Shown piece by piece: positions 55,275 through 64,000 of a stretch of 64,000 bases of DNA. The notes below the pieces were generated by a model that saw only the letters and a list, made by a program, of their open reading frames with translations, ran no database searches and had not been told where the DNA came from. Location of the stretch: the NCBI RefSeq assembly GCF_007644045.2, contig NZ_VMDW02000068.1, positions 1 through 64,000 on the forward strand, given 5' to 3'. The position numbers and the translations under genes were made by a program. This stretch comes from Vogesella urethralis. GTDB taxonomy: Bacteria > Pseudomonadota > Gammaproteobacteria > Burkholderiales > Chromobacteriaceae. Numbering within the stretch: position 1 is the stretch's first letter; every line of letters begins with the position of its first letter.

Positions 55275-55303
55275 AAAAGCCCCGGTTTTGCCGGGGCTTT
55301 TTT
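55275..55303 (+). terminator. terminator of the ompA-like gene
   Basis: The AAAAGCCCCGG (55275-55285) and CCGGGGCTTTT (55291-55301) stem has a five-base loop and ends in six T. Confidence 0.94.
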
Positions 55304-55377
55304 GTTTTTCCCGATGGCTGGCAATGTTGGGGTAGGGTGGTTAAAATCGGATGTTTTGATCGATCATCGAGCCGCCC

Positions 55378-56313
55378 ATGCGTGCGTTTTTGGGGAACCC
55401 CCGCCGCTTTGCCTTGCCGCCGTGTGCGCTAACCATCGGTAATTTTGACGGAGTCCATCTCGGGCACCAGCGCATGCTGGCCCGCCTGCGGGAAGAAGCG
55501 GCTGCGCGCGGCCTGCCCAGCGCGTTACTGACTTTTGAACCGCATCCACGCGAGTTCTTTGCCCGCGGTACCCCGCCAGCCCGGTTGTCCGTGCTGCGCG
55601 ACAAATTGTTGTTTCTGGCCGAGCGCGAGCAGGTGGACTACGTGTTCATCTACCGCTTTAACCATGCGTTTTCGCGTATGGCAGCCGGCCAGTTTATCGA
55701 CCAGGTACTGCTGCAGGAGCTGCAAACCCGCTACCTGCTGATCGGCGATGATTTCCAGTTTGGCGCAGACCGCAAAGGCGATTTTGCCCTGCTGCAGCAG
55801 CATGCCGGCTTTGTGACCGAGGCCATGCCATCGGTACTGGTGGCTGGCGAGCGTGCTTCCAGCACGCTGGTGCGCGACAGGTTGGCCGCAGGTGACCTAG
55901 ACAGCGCCACCCGTTTGCTGGGGCGGCCTTACCAGATCAGTGGCAAGGTGATGCACGGGCAGAAGCTGGGCCGTACCATCGGCTTTCCCACCGCCAATGT
56001 GCATCTGCCGCATCGCCGGCCGGCACTGGAAGGCATCTTCGTGGTCGAAGTGGACACCCCGCACGGGCGCCTGGGTGGCGTCGCCAGTCTTGGCCGCAAC
56101 CCGACCGTGACCGATACCCAGAATTACAAGCTGGAAGTGCACCTGTTCGATTTCCATGGCGACCTTTACGGCCAGCGGATCTCGGTGCACTTCCTGAAAA
56201 AGCTGCGCGATGAAGCGCGCTATGATGATCTGAACGAGCTGGTAGCGCAGATTGAACGCGACGCTGCCAGCGCCAGAACCTATTTGACCAGTTTGCAACG
56301 AGATCAGGCATGA
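55378..56313 (+). CDS. ribF: bifunctional riboflavin kinase/FAD synthetase RibF
   Basis: Makes FMN and then FAD from riboflavin. Length is 311 residues. The N-terminal nucleotidyltransferase has [13 protein letters not shown] (HxGH type), and the C-terminal flavokinase has [11 protein letters not shown]. It contains an in-frame AGGTTGGCCGC at 55879-55889 (Arg-Leu-Ala-Ala). The stop overlaps the ileS start (ATGA), the conserved ribF-ileS-lspA-ispH order. Confidence 0.96.
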   Translation: MRAFLGNPRRFALPPCALTIGNFDGVHLGHQRMLARLREEAAARGLPSALLTFEPHPREFFARGTPPARLSVLRDKLLFLAEREQVDYVFIYRFNHAFSRMAAGQFIDQVLLQELQTRYLLIGDDFQFGADRKGDFALLQQHAGFVTEAMPSVLVAGERASSTLVRDRLAAGDLDSATRLLGRPYQISGKVMHGQKLGRTIGFPTANVHLPHRRPALEGIFVVEVDTPHGRLGGVASLGRNPTVTDTQNYKLEVHLFDFHGDLYGQRISVHFLKKLRDEARYDDLNELVAQIERDAASARTYLTSLQRDQA

Positions 56314-59090
56314 GCATCGACTACCGTAAAACCGTCAACCTGCTGGACACCCCGTTTCCCATGCGCGGTGACCTGGCCAAACGCGAACCCGCCTGGCTGA
56401 AGCGCTGGGCCGAGCAGCAGCGTTACCAGAAGCTGCGCAAGTTGGCCGCCGGCCGCCCCAAATTCATCCTGCACGACGGCCCGCCGTACGCCAACGGTGA
56501 TATCCACATCGGTCACGCGGTGAACAAGGTGCTGAAGGACATCATTGTCCGCTCCAAGACGCTGTCCGGTTTCGATGCCCCGTACGTACCGGGCTGGGAC
56601 TGCCACGGTCTGCCTATCGAACTGATGGTGGAAAAGCTGCATGGCAAGGACATTCCGGCGGCCAAATTCCGCGAGCTGTGCCGCGAGTACGCGCACGAGC
56701 AGATCGCCCGCCAGAAGAAAGACTTCATCCGTCTGGGCGTGCTGGGCGACTGGGACAACCCGTACCTGACGATGGACTTCAAGACTGAAGCCGACATCGT
56801 GCGCACCCTGGGCAAAATCTTCGAGAACGGTTACCTGATCAAGGGCGAAAAGCCGGTGCACTGGTGCATCGAGTGTGGCTCCGCGCTGGCCGAAGCCGAA
56901 GTGGAATACGAAGACAAGACCTCGCCGGCCATCGACGTGGGCTTCCGCGTGGTCGATGCCGACAAGCTGGCGTCAGCCTTTGGTGCGGCCAACGTTGACG
57001 GCGCCATGGCGGTAATCTGGACCACCACGCCGTGGACGCTGCCGGCCAACCAGGCGATTTCGGTTAGCGCCAAGCTGGCCTACCAGCTGGTGGACAGCGC
57101 CAAGGGCAAGCTGATCCTGGCCAAAGACCTAGTGGAAGCCACCATGAAGCGCTACGGCGTGGATAGCTGGACCGTGCTGGGCGAAACCAGTGGCCAGCAG
57201 CTGGAGCTGATCCGCTTTGCGCACCCGTTCTACGCCCGCGAAGTACCGGTGATCTGCGGCGATCACGTTACCACCGACGCCGGTACCGGCCTGGTGCATA
57301 CCGCCCCGGCCTACGGTCTGGAAGATTTCCAGGTCGGCCAGGCTTACGGTATTCCGGTAGACAACCCGGTAGCCGACAACGGTCGCTACAAGACCGGCAC
57401 CGAGCTGTTTGCCGGCCTCACCATCTGGGAAGCCAACCCCAAAGTCATCGAGACGCTGACCGAGCGTAGCGCGCTGGTGCACGTGGACAAGCTGCTGCAC
57501 AGCTACCCGCACTGCTGGCGTCACAAAACCCCGATCATCTTCCGCGCCACGCCGCAGTGGTTCATCGGCATGGACAAAGCCGGCAACGACGGCCAGGTAC
57601 TGCGCCAGCGTGCCAAGCAGGCGGTAGACAGCACCGAGTTCTTCCCGGCCTGGGGCCGCGCCCGCCTGGAAGCCATGATCGGCAACCGCCCGGACTGGTG
57701 CGTGTCGCGCCAGCGTAACTGGGGCGTGCCGATGACCTTCTTCATCCACAAGGAAAGCGGCGAGCTGCACCCGCGTTCGGCCGAGCTGCTGGAACAAGTG
57801 GCGCTGCGCATCGAGAAGCAGGGCATCGAAGCCTGGTTCAGCCTGGACGCCGCCGAGCTGCTGGGCGACGACGCGGCCAACTACCGCAAGCTCACCGACA
57901 CGCTGGACGTGTGGTTTGACTCCGGCTCCACTCACTTTGCCGTGCTCAAGCAGCGCGCCGAGCTGGCATGGCCGGCCGACCTGTACCTGGAAGGCTCCGA
58001 CCAGCACCGCGGCTGGTTCCAGTCCTCGCTGCTTACCGGTTGCGCCACCATCGGCCGCGCACCGTACCAGCAGCTGCTGACCCACGGCTTCGTGGTGGAC
58101 GGCAAGGGCCTGAAGATGTCGAAGTCCAAGGGCAACGTGGTGGCACCGCAGAAGGTGAACGACAGCCTGGGCGCCGACATCCTGCGCCTGTGGGTAGCGT
58201 CGACCGATTACTCCGGCGAGCTGGCGATCTCCGACGAGATCCTGAAGCGCGTGACCGAAAGCTACCGCCGCCTGCGCAACACGCTGCGCTTCCTGCTGGC
58301 GAACCTGTCGGATTTCGACCCGATGGAACACGCCGTGCCGTACGAGCGCCTGAGCGAGATCGATCGCTACGCGCTGATGATGGCCAAGGAAATGCAGGAG
58401 AAAATCACCGGCGAACTGTACCCGCGCTACGCTTTCCACCACGCGGTGCAGGAAATCGTCACCTACTGCTCGGAAGATCTGGGGGCGTTCTACCTCGACA
58501 TCCTGAAGGATCGCCTGTACACCACCCAAGCCGACAGCGCCGCCCGTCGCAGCGCGCAGACCGCGCTGTACCACATTACCCGCAGCCTGCTGTTGCTGCT
58601 GTCGCCGATCCTGTGCTTCACCGCCGACGAGGCGTGGGAAGTGCTGCTGGGCAGCGAAGAAGAAACGCCGCTGTTCCATGTATGGCACGAGTTCCCGAAC
58701 CCCACTGCCGGTGCCGAAGCTGCGCTGGTGGCCAAATGGCAGGCCATCCGCGAGTTCCGCGCCCAGGTGAACAAGGAAATCGAAGCGCTGCGTAGCGCCG
58801 ATCAGCTGGGCTCTTCGCTGCAGGCCGAGCTGGATGTGACCGCCGCCGGCGAGCTGTTCCAGCATCTGGCCAGCTTGGGCGACGACCTGAAGTTCGTGCT
58901 GATGGTGTCCCGCGTCGGCGTTAGCGAAGGCGACGCCACTGCCATCTCCGTGACCCCGTCGGCGCACGAGAAGTGTGACCGCTGCTGGCACTACCGTGCC
59001 GACGTCGGCACCCACGCCGGCCACGGCCACGTGTGTGGCCGCTGCGTCGACAACATCGACGGTAGCGGCGAGGCGCGCCTGCATGCTTGA
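56310..59090 (+). CDS. ileS: isoleucyl-tRNA synthetase
   Basis: Charges tRNA-Ile. Length is 926 residues. The class I signatures are HIGH in [18 protein letters not shown] (about 60) and KMSKS in [12 protein letters not shown] (about 605). The editing domain CP1 has [11 protein letters not shown]. The C-terminal zinc site is [21 protein letters not shown] plus one Cys (CGRC). The bacterial-type zinc ribbon indicates the eubacterial IleS form. It overlaps lspA. Confidence 0.97.
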   Translation: MSIDYRKTVNLLDTPFPMRGDLAKREPAWLKRWAEQQRYQKLRKLAAGRPKFILHDGPPYANGDIHIGHAVNKVLKDIIVRSKTLSGFDAPYVPGWDCHGLPIELMVEKLHGKDIPAAKFRELCREYAHEQIARQKKDFIRLGVLGDWDNPYLTMDFKTEADIVRTLGKIFENGYLIKGEKPVHWCIECGSALAEAEVEYEDKTSPAIDVGFRVVDADKLASAFGAANVDGAMAVIWTTTPWTLPANQAISVSAKLAYQLVDSAKGKLILAKDLVEATMKRYGVDSWTVLGETSGQQLELIRFAHPFYAREVPVICGDHVTTDAGTGLVHTAPAYGLEDFQVGQAYGIPVDNPVADNGRYKTGTELFAGLTIWEANPKVIETLTERSALVHVDKLLHSYPHCWRHKTPIIFRATPQWFIGMDKAGNDGQVLRQRAKQAVDSTEFFPAWGRARLEAMIGNRPDWCVSRQRNWGVPMTFFIHKESGELHPRSAELLEQVALRIEKQGIEAWFSLDAAELLGDDAANYRKLTDTLDVWFDSGSTHFAVLKQRAELAWPADLYLEGSDQHRGWFQSSLLTGCATIGRAPYQQLLTHGFVVDGKGLKMSKSKGNVVAPQKVNDSLGADILRLWVASTDYSGELAISDEILKRVTESYRRLRNTLRFLLANLSDFDPMEHAVPYERLSEIDRYALMMAKEMQEKITGELYPRYAFHHAVQEIVTYCSEDLGAFYLDILKDRLYTTQADSAARRSAQTALYHITRSLLLLLSPILCFTADEAWEVLLGSEEETPLFHVWHEFPNPTAGAEAALVAKWQAIREFRAQVNKEIEALRSADQLGSSLQAELDVTAAGELFQHLASLGDDLKFVLMVSRVGVSEGDATAISVTPSAHEKCDRCWHYRADVGTHAGHGHVCGRCVDNIDGSGEARLHA

Positions 59091-59607
59091 GCAAGGCAAG
59101 ATGGCCGGGGTGGCTACCCCGGCTGCTGAACAGCAAGCCAGCGTGGCTAAGTGGTTCGTGCTGGCGGTAGCCATCATCGTGCTGGACCAGCTGACCAAGG
59201 TGTACTTCAACGGCAGCTACCAGTACGGCGAACAGCGCGAAGTGATTCCGGCCGTGCTGAACTTCACCCTGTTGTACAACCCAGGGGCGGCGTTCAGCTT
59301 TCTGGCGGATGCCGGCGGCTGGCAGAAGTTCTTTTTCACCGGCTTGGCGTTTGCGGTATCGGGCTGGCTGGGCTGGCAGATCGTACAGCGCAAGTTCAGC
59401 ACGCTGATGAACTGGGCTGCCGCCTTCATCATCGGCGGCGCGCTGGGCAATGTGATCGACCGGCTGATCCACGGCCATGTCATCGATTTCATCCAGGTGC
59501 ACTGGCAGCAAAGCTGGTACTACCCGGCGTTCAATATTGCCGACAGCTTCATCTGCGTCGGTGCCGCGCTGATGGTGCTGGACAGCTTCCGCCAGCCGCG
59601 CAGTTAA
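59083..59607 (+). CDS. lspA: lipoprotein signal peptidase LspA
   Basis: Inner-membrane aspartyl protease that removes signal peptides from lipoproteins, such as BamC and the small lipoproteins here. Length is 174 residues. Four membrane helices are seen, with catalytic Asp in [10 protein letters not shown] and [11 protein letters not shown] and the conserved YNPGAAFSF. The start at 59083 overlaps ileS by 8 bases; a second ATG at 59101 with AAGG before it is equally possible and gives a 168-residue protein. Confidence 0.95.
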   Translation: MLEQGKMAGVATPAAEQQASVAKWFVLAVAIIVLDQLTKVYFNGSYQYGEQREVIPAVLNFTLLYNPGAAFSFLADAGGWQKFFFTGLAFAVSGWLGWQIVQRKFSTLMNWAAAFIIGGALGNVIDRLIHGHVIDFIQVHWQQSWYYPAFNIADSFICVGAALMVLDSFRQPRS

Positions 59608-59612
59608 ACGGG

Positions 59613-59639
59613 CAGGTTGGCCGCGTGCGGCCAACCCTG
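59613..59639. repeat. inverted pair of GGTTGGCCGC between lspA and ispH
   Basis: CAGGTTGGCCGC (59613-59624) and GCGGCCAACC-CTG (59627-59639) face each other with a GT spacer, 6 bases after the lspA stop codon. A 10-bp stem is possible, but no T run follows. It includes one exact AGGTTGGCCGC (59614-59624). Confidence 0.82.
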
Positions 59640-59688
59640 TGGTACACAGGCCGCCAGCGTGCGGCCTCATTCATGCAAAGGATTTCCG

Positions 59689-60633
59689 ATGACGAAGACC
59701 ATCATGCTGGCCAACCCGCGCGGCTTCTGCGCCGGGGTGGACCGTGCCATCGCCATCGTCGAGCGTGCGCTGGAAAAATACGGCGCGCCGATCTACGTGC
59801 GTCACGAGGTGGTGCATAACCGTTTTGTGGTGGATAACCTGCGCGAAAAAGGCGCCATCTTCATCGAAGAGATGAAGGACGTGCCGGCAGGTAGTACCTT
59901 GATTTACTCCGCGCACGGTGTGCCATTGTCGGTGCGGCAAGAGGCCGAGGCGCTGGGCCTCACCGTGTACGACGCCACCTGTCCGCTGGTGACCAAGGTG
60001 CATGTCGAGGTGAAACGCATGCACCAGGCCGGCATGGAGATTCTGATGATCGGCCACAAGGGTCACCCCGAAGTGGAAGGCACCATGGGCCAGGTCGGCG
60101 ACCGCATGTACCTGGTAGAGTCGGTGGCCGACGTAGCCACGCTGCAGGTGCAGAACCCGGCGATGCTGGCGTACGTTAGCCAGACCACGCTGTCGGTAGA
60201 CGAAACCCGTGACATCATCGAGGCGCTGAAGGCGCGTTTCCCGGCTATCCACAGCCCGAAGAAGGACGATATCTGCTACGCCACGCAAAACCGCCAGGAC
60301 GCGGTAAAAGTGCTGGCCGATGCGTGCGACATCGTGGTGGTGGTGGGCTCGCCCAATAGCTCCAACTCCAACCGCCTGCGCGAAGTGGCCGCGCTGAAGG
60401 GGGTGGACGCCTATATGGTGGATAACGCCAGCCTGCTGCAGGCCGAGTGGTTTAGCGGCAAGCAACGCGTTGGCGTGACTGCCGGCGCCAGTGCGCCAGA
60501 GGTACTGGTGCAGGCGGTGATCGAGCAGATCAAGGCCTTTGGCGCCGAAACGGTGAGCGAGCTGGACGGGGTGGAAGAGCACATCACCTTCGCCTTGCCG
60601 CCTGGTCTGCGCGAGATCAAGCCGCAGGCGTGA
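59689..60633 (+). CDS. ispH: 4-hydroxy-3-methylbut-2-enyl diphosphate reductase IspH
   Basis: Last step of the MEP isoprenoid pathway, giving IPP and DMAPP. Length is 314 residues. The three [4Fe-4S] Cys lie in [15 protein letters not shown] and [19 protein letters not shown], and the catalytic Glu in EGTMGQ is present. The ATG at 59689 has AAAGGA before it. It ends the ribF-ileS-lspA-ispH run. Confidence 0.96.
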   Translation: MTKTIMLANPRGFCAGVDRAIAIVERALEKYGAPIYVRHEVVHNRFVVDNLREKGAIFIEEMKDVPAGSTLIYSAHGVPLSVRQEAEALGLTVYDATCPLVTKVHVEVKRMHQAGMEILMIGHKGHPEVEGTMGQVGDRMYLVESVADVATLQVQNPAMLAYVSQTTLSVDETRDIIEALKARFPAIHSPKKDDICYATQNRQDAVKVLADACDIVVVVGSPNSSNSNRLREVAALKGVDAYMVDNASLLQAEWFSGKQRVGVTAGASAPEVLVQAVIEQIKAFGAETVSELDGVEEHITFALPPGLREIKPQA

Positions 60634-60650
60634 TCGTTGCTGCCAGACGC

Positions 60651-60681
60651 AAAAAAGCCAGGCCGGGTGCCTGGCTTTTTT
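60651..60681. terminator. bidirectional terminator between ispH and the EamA transporter gene
   Basis: AAAAAAGCCAGGC (60651-60663), loop CGGGT, and GCCTGGCTTTTTT (60669-60681) give a 13-bp perfect stem with A and T ends, between convergent genes. Confidence 0.95.
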
Positions 60682-60698
60682 CATGCTGCTGGCGCGTG

Positions 60699-61601
60699 CT
60701 AATGCGCTTGTGCCGGCCGCAGGAACGGCAGCGGCAGCTTTTGCAGCACCAGCCCACCCAGGATCAGGCCCAGGCCGGCGAGGGTGCTGGGCAGGATGGG
60801 CTCGCCCAGCAGCGTGCTGATCAGCATCAGCGACAGGATCGGCGACAGGAAGATCAGGTTGGCAATGCGTGCCGTGCTGCTGGTGAGCTTCATCGCGGCC
60901 AACCACAGCACGAAGGTAAAGCCCATTTCCAGCGCACCGACGTAGGCGGCGCCAGCGATGCCCTGCCACGCTACCGGGCGCAACTCGCCTGTTAACGCGC
61001 ACCACAGCACGATCATCGGCAGCGACAGCAGGAAGTTCAGCGTCAGCCCCAGCACCGGCTCGCGCTCGTCCTTGGCGTTGAACAGCCAGTAGCCGGCCCA
61101 CAGCAGCGTAGACAGCAAGGCAAAGCCGACGCCGGCCAGATTACTGAACTCCAGCGCCAGCGGCGCGCCGCGGGTGGCGATGGTCAGCACCCCGCTGTAG
61201 CACACCAGGGCGGCCAGGCTGTCCTGCAGCTTCAGCTTCTGTTTCAGTACCGGCACCGCCAGCAGCGTCATGGTCAGCGCCCAGGTGTAGTTGATGGCCT
61301 GCGCTTCCTGTGCCGGTAGCAGCGCGTAGGCCTGGAACAGGATCAGGTAGTAGGCAAACGGGTTGACCGCGCCCAGGATCGCGCTGCGGCGCCAGTGCTG
61401 GCGCAGCGCCGGTACCAGCTCGCCCAGGCGGCGTTGCCAGCCCAGGATGGCCAGCAGCGACAGCAGGGAAAAAGCGCTGGCGTACAGTACCAGCTGCGCC
61501 GGGCTGAGATGGGCCAGGCTGAGTTTGAAGGCACTGGCCACGGTGGACCAGGCCAGCACGGCGGACAAGCCGCAGGCGTAGGCTTTGTGTTGCGAAGTCA
61601 A
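60699..61601 (-). CDS. EamA-family drug/metabolite transporter
   Basis: A 300-residue membrane protein with two EamA repeats and about ten helices (YACGLSAVLAWSTVASAFK at the start, then the second repeat from about 155, LALEFSNLAGVGFALLSTLLWAGYW). The substrate is unknown; this group includes amino acid and metabolite exporters. It starts at TTG (61601) in a TTGA overlap with the nnr stop, so translation is probably coupled. Confidence 0.85.
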   Translation of the reverse strand: MTSQHKAYACGLSAVLAWSTVASAFKLSLAHLSPAQLVLYASAFSLLSLLAILGWQRRLGELVPALRQHWRRSAILGAVNPFAYYLILFQAYALLPAQEAQAINYTWALTMTLLAVPVLKQKLKLQDSLAALVCYSGVLTIATRGAPLALEFSNLAGVGFALLSTLLWAGYWLFNAKDEREPVLGLTLNFLLSLPMIVLWCALTGELRPVAWQGIAGAAYVGALEMGFTFVLWLAAMKLTSSTARIANLIFLSPILSLMLISTLLGEPILPSTLAGLGLILGGLVLQKLPLPFLRPAQAH

Positions 61602-63079
61602 AATGCAGGGGCTCCGGCCTGTTTCAGGCGCAGGTTCAGTTCTTGGGTCATCAGTTGCAGGGTGGTGCTGGCGCTCAGGCCGATCGGGCCACCCTGCGCC
61701 AGTTCGTAGTGCTCGCCGGCGCTGGCGTGCAGCTCGGCCGCCAGATGGGCGGCGTCCAGCAGCGACAGGCCTTGTGCCAGCAAGGCGGCAATGGAACCGC
61801 CCAGCAAGTCGCCTTGGCCGGCTACCGCCAGCGCCGGGCTGCCGCGTGTCAGCAGGCGGTAAGGCTGGCTGGCGTTGCCGATCAGCGTGCCGCTGCCTTT
61901 GAGCAGCACATTGCCGGCATAGCGCAGGCACAGCTGCTGCCATGCGGCCAACCTGTCTTGCTGGATGGTGTCGGTATCGCTGTCCAGCAAGCGCGCAGCT
62001 TCGGTGGGGTGTGGCGTCAGCAGCGTAGGGTAGCGGCGCTGGCGCAGCTTTTCCTGCAGCAACTGGTCGGCAGCCAGCAGGTTGAGGGCGTCGGCGTCCA
62101 GGATCAGCGTGTTGTCGTGCAGGATCAGTTTGGCCATCAGCGCGTGGGCATCATCGCTCAGGCCCAGGCCCGGGCCCAGCAGTAACACATGGCTGGCCGG
62201 GATGTGCAGGCTGTCTTGCCAGCTGCGCAGCATCAGCTCCGGCGCTTGCGGGTCCAGCGGCAGCGGGGACTGGGCATGCACGAATACCTTGCCGGCGCCC
62301 AGCGCCAGCGCGGCACGGCCGGCAAGGATGGCGGCCCCGCCCATGCCGTTGGCGCTGCCGACAATGCTGACGGTGCCGTAGCTGCCCTTGTGGCTGGCGT
62401 GACGGCGCAGCAGCGGGCGCACCGACGGAACGGTTAGCCGGCCTGCCGGTGGCGGATACAGGCCCGGCGGGCAATCCAGGCTATCGATCAGCACTTTGCC
62501 GCTGTAGTCGCGGCCCTGGCCGGTAAACAGGCCGGGCTTGGCCCCCAGCAGCGTCAGCGTCAAATCGGCACGTACGGCGGCGCCCTGCGGCTGGCCGGTG
62601 TAGGCGTCCAGCCCGCTGGGCACGTCGATGGCCAGCCGGCGGCACGGCAGGTCGTCCAGCTGGCGGATCAGCCGCAGCCAGGCGCCTTGTAGCGGGCGCG
62701 ACAAGCCAACGCCGAACAGGCCGTCCAGCAGCCAGTCGGGCCGGGCGTCGCCCAGGGTTGGCCGCACGCTGCCGCCGCGCGCTTGCCACGCGACTAGTGC
62801 AGCCTGGGTCGCCGGGCTGGTCGGCGCTTGCGGCAGCAGTACGTCAACCGCGTAGCCGGCTTGTTGTAGCAGGCTGGCCGCCAGCAGGGCGTCGCCGCCG
62901 TTGTTGCCCGGCCCAGCGGCCACCAGTAGCGTGCTGCCGGGCGGGATGTGCTGGCGGCAGCAGTCGGCAATGGCCGCGGCGGCGCGCGGCATCAGCGCCA
63001 AGCCGGCGTGTTCGGCTGCCAGCTCCAGCTGGCGCAGGCCGCGTAGATCGAGCAAGTCGCTCAGGGCAGGGTGGTTCAT
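61598..63079 (-). CDS. nnr: bifunctional NAD(P)H-hydrate epimerase/dehydratase
   Basis: Repairs damaged, hydrated NADH and NADPH. Length is 493 residues. The N-terminal epimerase (YjeF_N, about 10-205) has AAGPGNNGGDALLAA and FGVGLSR. The C-terminal ADP-dependent dehydratase (about 220-485) has HKGSYGTVSIVGSANGMGGAAILAGRAAL. The usual GTGDVLAG loop reads GQGDLLGG, keeping the catalytic Asp but with Thr to Gln. It contains AGGTTGGCCGC at 61944-61954 (minus), read Arg(AGG)-Leu(TTG)-Ala-Ala. Confidence 0.94.
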   Translation of the reverse strand: MNHPALSDLLDLRGLRQLELAAEHAGLALMPRAAAAIADCCRQHIPPGSTLLVAAGPGNNGGDALLAASLLQQAGYAVDVLLPQAPTSPATQAALVAWQARGGSVRPTLGDARPDWLLDGLFGVGLSRPLQGAWLRLIRQLDDLPCRRLAIDVPSGLDAYTGQPQGAAVRADLTLTLLGAKPGLFTGQGRDYSGKVLIDSLDCPPGLYPPPAGRLTVPSVRPLLRRHASHKGSYGTVSIVGSANGMGGAAILAGRAALALGAGKVFVHAQSPLPLDPQAPELMLRSWQDSLHIPASHVLLLGPGLGLSDDAHALMAKLILHDNTLILDADALNLLAADQLLQEKLRQRRYPTLLTPHPTEAARLLDSDTDTIQQDRLAAWQQLCLRYAGNVLLKGSGTLIGNASQPYRLLTRGSPALAVAGQGDLLGGSIAALLAQGLSLLDAAHLAAELHASAGEHYELAQGGPIGLSASTTLQLMTQELNLRLKQAGAPAF

Positions 63080-63693
63080 GCGCGTTGTTCTCCCCAGCGT
63101 GGCAGCAGGCTGTGCGCCACGCCGACTTGGTCCAGGATGCGTGCCACGACAAAGTCCACCATGTCCTGTACGCTTTGCGGGTGGGTATAGAAGCCGGGGC
63201 TGGGGGGCAGGATGCAGACGCCCAACCGGGCCAGCTTCAGCATGTTTTCCAGGTGGATGGCCGATAGCGGTGCCTCGCGGGGCACCAGCACCAGCTTGCG
63301 CTGCTCCTTGATGCTGACGTCGGCGGCGCGCTCGATCAGGTTGTCGCTGCTGCCGGCGGCGATGGCGGCCAGCGTGCCCATCGAGCACGGGCACACCACC
63401 ATGGCGTCGGCCGGGTTGGAGCCGGAGGCCGGCGGCGCAAACCATTCTTCGCGGCCGTATACGCGCAGCAGGCCGTCGGCGGGGTGGTACTGCTCGTTCA
63501 GCCACTGCTCAAAGGCCGCCGGGCGGGACGGCAGGGTGAGGTTCATCTCCTGCTGCGCCACCACCTGAGCCGCTTGCGAGTACAGCACCCAGACGCGGAC
63601 GCCGGCGGCGAGCAGGCATTCGATCAGGCGCAGGCCGTACGGCAGGCCAGAGGCGCCGGTCAGGGCAACGGTGACGGTGTGGGGTGTGGGCAT
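63076..63693 (-). CDS. ubiX: flavin prenyltransferase UbiX
   Basis: Makes the prenylated FMN cofactor that UbiD needs for decarboxylation in ubiquinone synthesis. Length is 205 residues. The FMN-binding start VALTGASGLPYGLRL and the VVCPCSMGTLAAIAAGSSDNLIERAADVSIKEQRKLVLVPRE block are diagnostic. It overlaps nnr by 4 bases (ATGA), and its start region overlaps the end of the upstream Gx transporter gene. Confidence 0.95.
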   Translation of the reverse strand: MPTPHTVTVALTGASGLPYGLRLIECLLAAGVRVWVLYSQAAQVVAQQEMNLTLPSRPAAFEQWLNEQYHPADGLLRVYGREEWFAPPASGSNPADAMVVCPCSMGTLAAIAAGSSDNLIERAADVSIKEQRKLVLVPREAPLSAIHLENMLKLARLGVCILPPSPGFYTHPQSVQDMVDFVVARILDQVGVAHSLLPRWGEQRA

Positions 63694-64000
63694 GAGGCAA
63701 GCCTTTGCAACAGGTTGAGGGTAAGCAGACCGGTGGCGACGCCGCCCAGCAGGCTGGACAGCATCAGTGGCGGTAGCAGCAGCCACACGCCATCGTGCGG
63801 CATCAGCCACAGCCTGGCTAGCAGCAATTGTCCCGCAAGATGACCCATGGCGGCCAGCAGGCTATGGCTGAGTACGCCGAAAAAGCGCGCCGGCAGGCGG
63901 CTGGCCAGGGCCAGACTCAGCAGACTGGCCAAGCCGCCGCTAAGGCTGAGCCAGAAGCCGGGGCTGAACAGGCTACCCAGCAGCAGGCCGCTACCGATAA
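63660..64000 (-). CDS. Gx transporter family membrane protein (5' end outside the window)
   Basis: A partial frame of 112 residues runs to the window edge. It matches the Gx transporter family, long annotated as heptaprenyl diphosphate synthase component I: GLLLGSLFSPGFWLSLSGG, then FFGVLSHSLLAAMGHLAGQLLLARLW and PLMLSSLLGGVATGLLTLNLLQ. Three or more membrane helices are visible. Such proteins resemble substrate-binding subunits of vitamin transporters. It ends 34 bases inside ubiX, so it is part of the same operon. Confidence 0.75.
   Translation of the reverse strand, partial: IGSGLLLGSLFSPGFWLSLSGGLASLLSLALASRLPARFFGVLSHSLLAAMGHLAGQLLLARLWLMPHDGVWLLLPPLMLSSLLGGVATGLLTLNLLQRLASCPHPTPSPLP

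Noticed and set aside
57129-59210. Minus-strand open frame of 693 codons opposite ileS
   Set aside because: It is antisense to conserved IleS coding sequence, rich in Gln, His and Arg, with no recognisable domain. Long antisense frames are common at this GC content.
1-64000. CRISPR arrays, insertion sequences, prophage, tRNA genes
   Set aside because: No direct-repeat arrays with spacers, transposase or integrase motifs, phage structural genes or tRNA cloverleaf sequences were seen in either strand.

Overview
The window is about 63-65% GC by eye and carries dense, mostly vertically inherited core genes of a betaproteobacterium. Several things point to the order Neisseriales, most likely the Chromobacteriaceae (Chromobacterium, Vogesella and relatives) rather than the Neisseriaceae. 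These are the 5S rRNA tail, the cysH-cysI-DUF934 sulfur operon, the ribF-ileS-lspA-ispH string, the glnA-DUF4124-ntrBC order, a betaproteobacterial type of BamC, and the near absence of the neisserial DNA uptake word. The genus is inferred from family-level recognition only. I see no insertion sequence, prophage, CRISPR array or tRNA gene.

Layout. 1-67: end of an rRNA operon and its terminator. 470-4949: permease, metE and divergent metR. 4970-10562: the nitrogen block (acetyltransferase, ntrC, ntrB, DUF4124 protein, glnA) with a sigma-54 promoter and NtrC sites upstream of glnA. 10563-12626: rhodanese, aroE, mtgA. 12623-16989: a chemotaxis pair, a soluble receptor with six PAS domains followed by a three-domain CheW protein. 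17090-20247: mgtE with a leader that contains a 17-codon reading frame, then prmC and a PAP2 phosphatase. 20312-25670: slyD, ribosomal oxygenase, a small repeat lipoprotein, dedA, an FKBP, a DUF2189 membrane protein and a D-2-hydroxyacid dehydrogenase. 25750-33540: a nine-gene, translationally coupled lipid-modification cluster (FAD oxidase, DUF1365, Cfa-like methyltransferase, chalcone-isomerase-like protein, MFS, DUF3833 lipoprotein, SDR, NTF2-like protein, and a MerR regulator with a B12-binding, light-sensor type domain). 33619-43067: housekeeping genes, including trmB, suhB and trmJ, plus an HD-GYP gene broken by one in-frame stop. 43123-45379: fnr and hemN around an FNR box. 45463-49262: dapA-bamC and an ABC-F protein. 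49581-54360: a fabG-type reductase, cysB and the cysH-cysI-DUF934 operon. 54440-60633: ompA with a strong promoter, then ribF-ileS-lspA-ispH. 60699-64000: an overlapping run on the minus strand (Gx transporter, ubiX, nnr, EamA transporter).

The most unusual signal runs across the whole window and is not a gene. The 11-mer AGGTTGGCCGC occurs at least 14 times by eye on both strands, and the 9-mer core GTTGGCCGC many more times. Inside genes the word is written with otherwise rare codons (AGG TTG). Between genes it forms inverted pairs or sits in hairpin loops just after stop codons. That is how DNA uptake sequences behave in naturally transformable bacteria, and I do not know this word as a described dialect.
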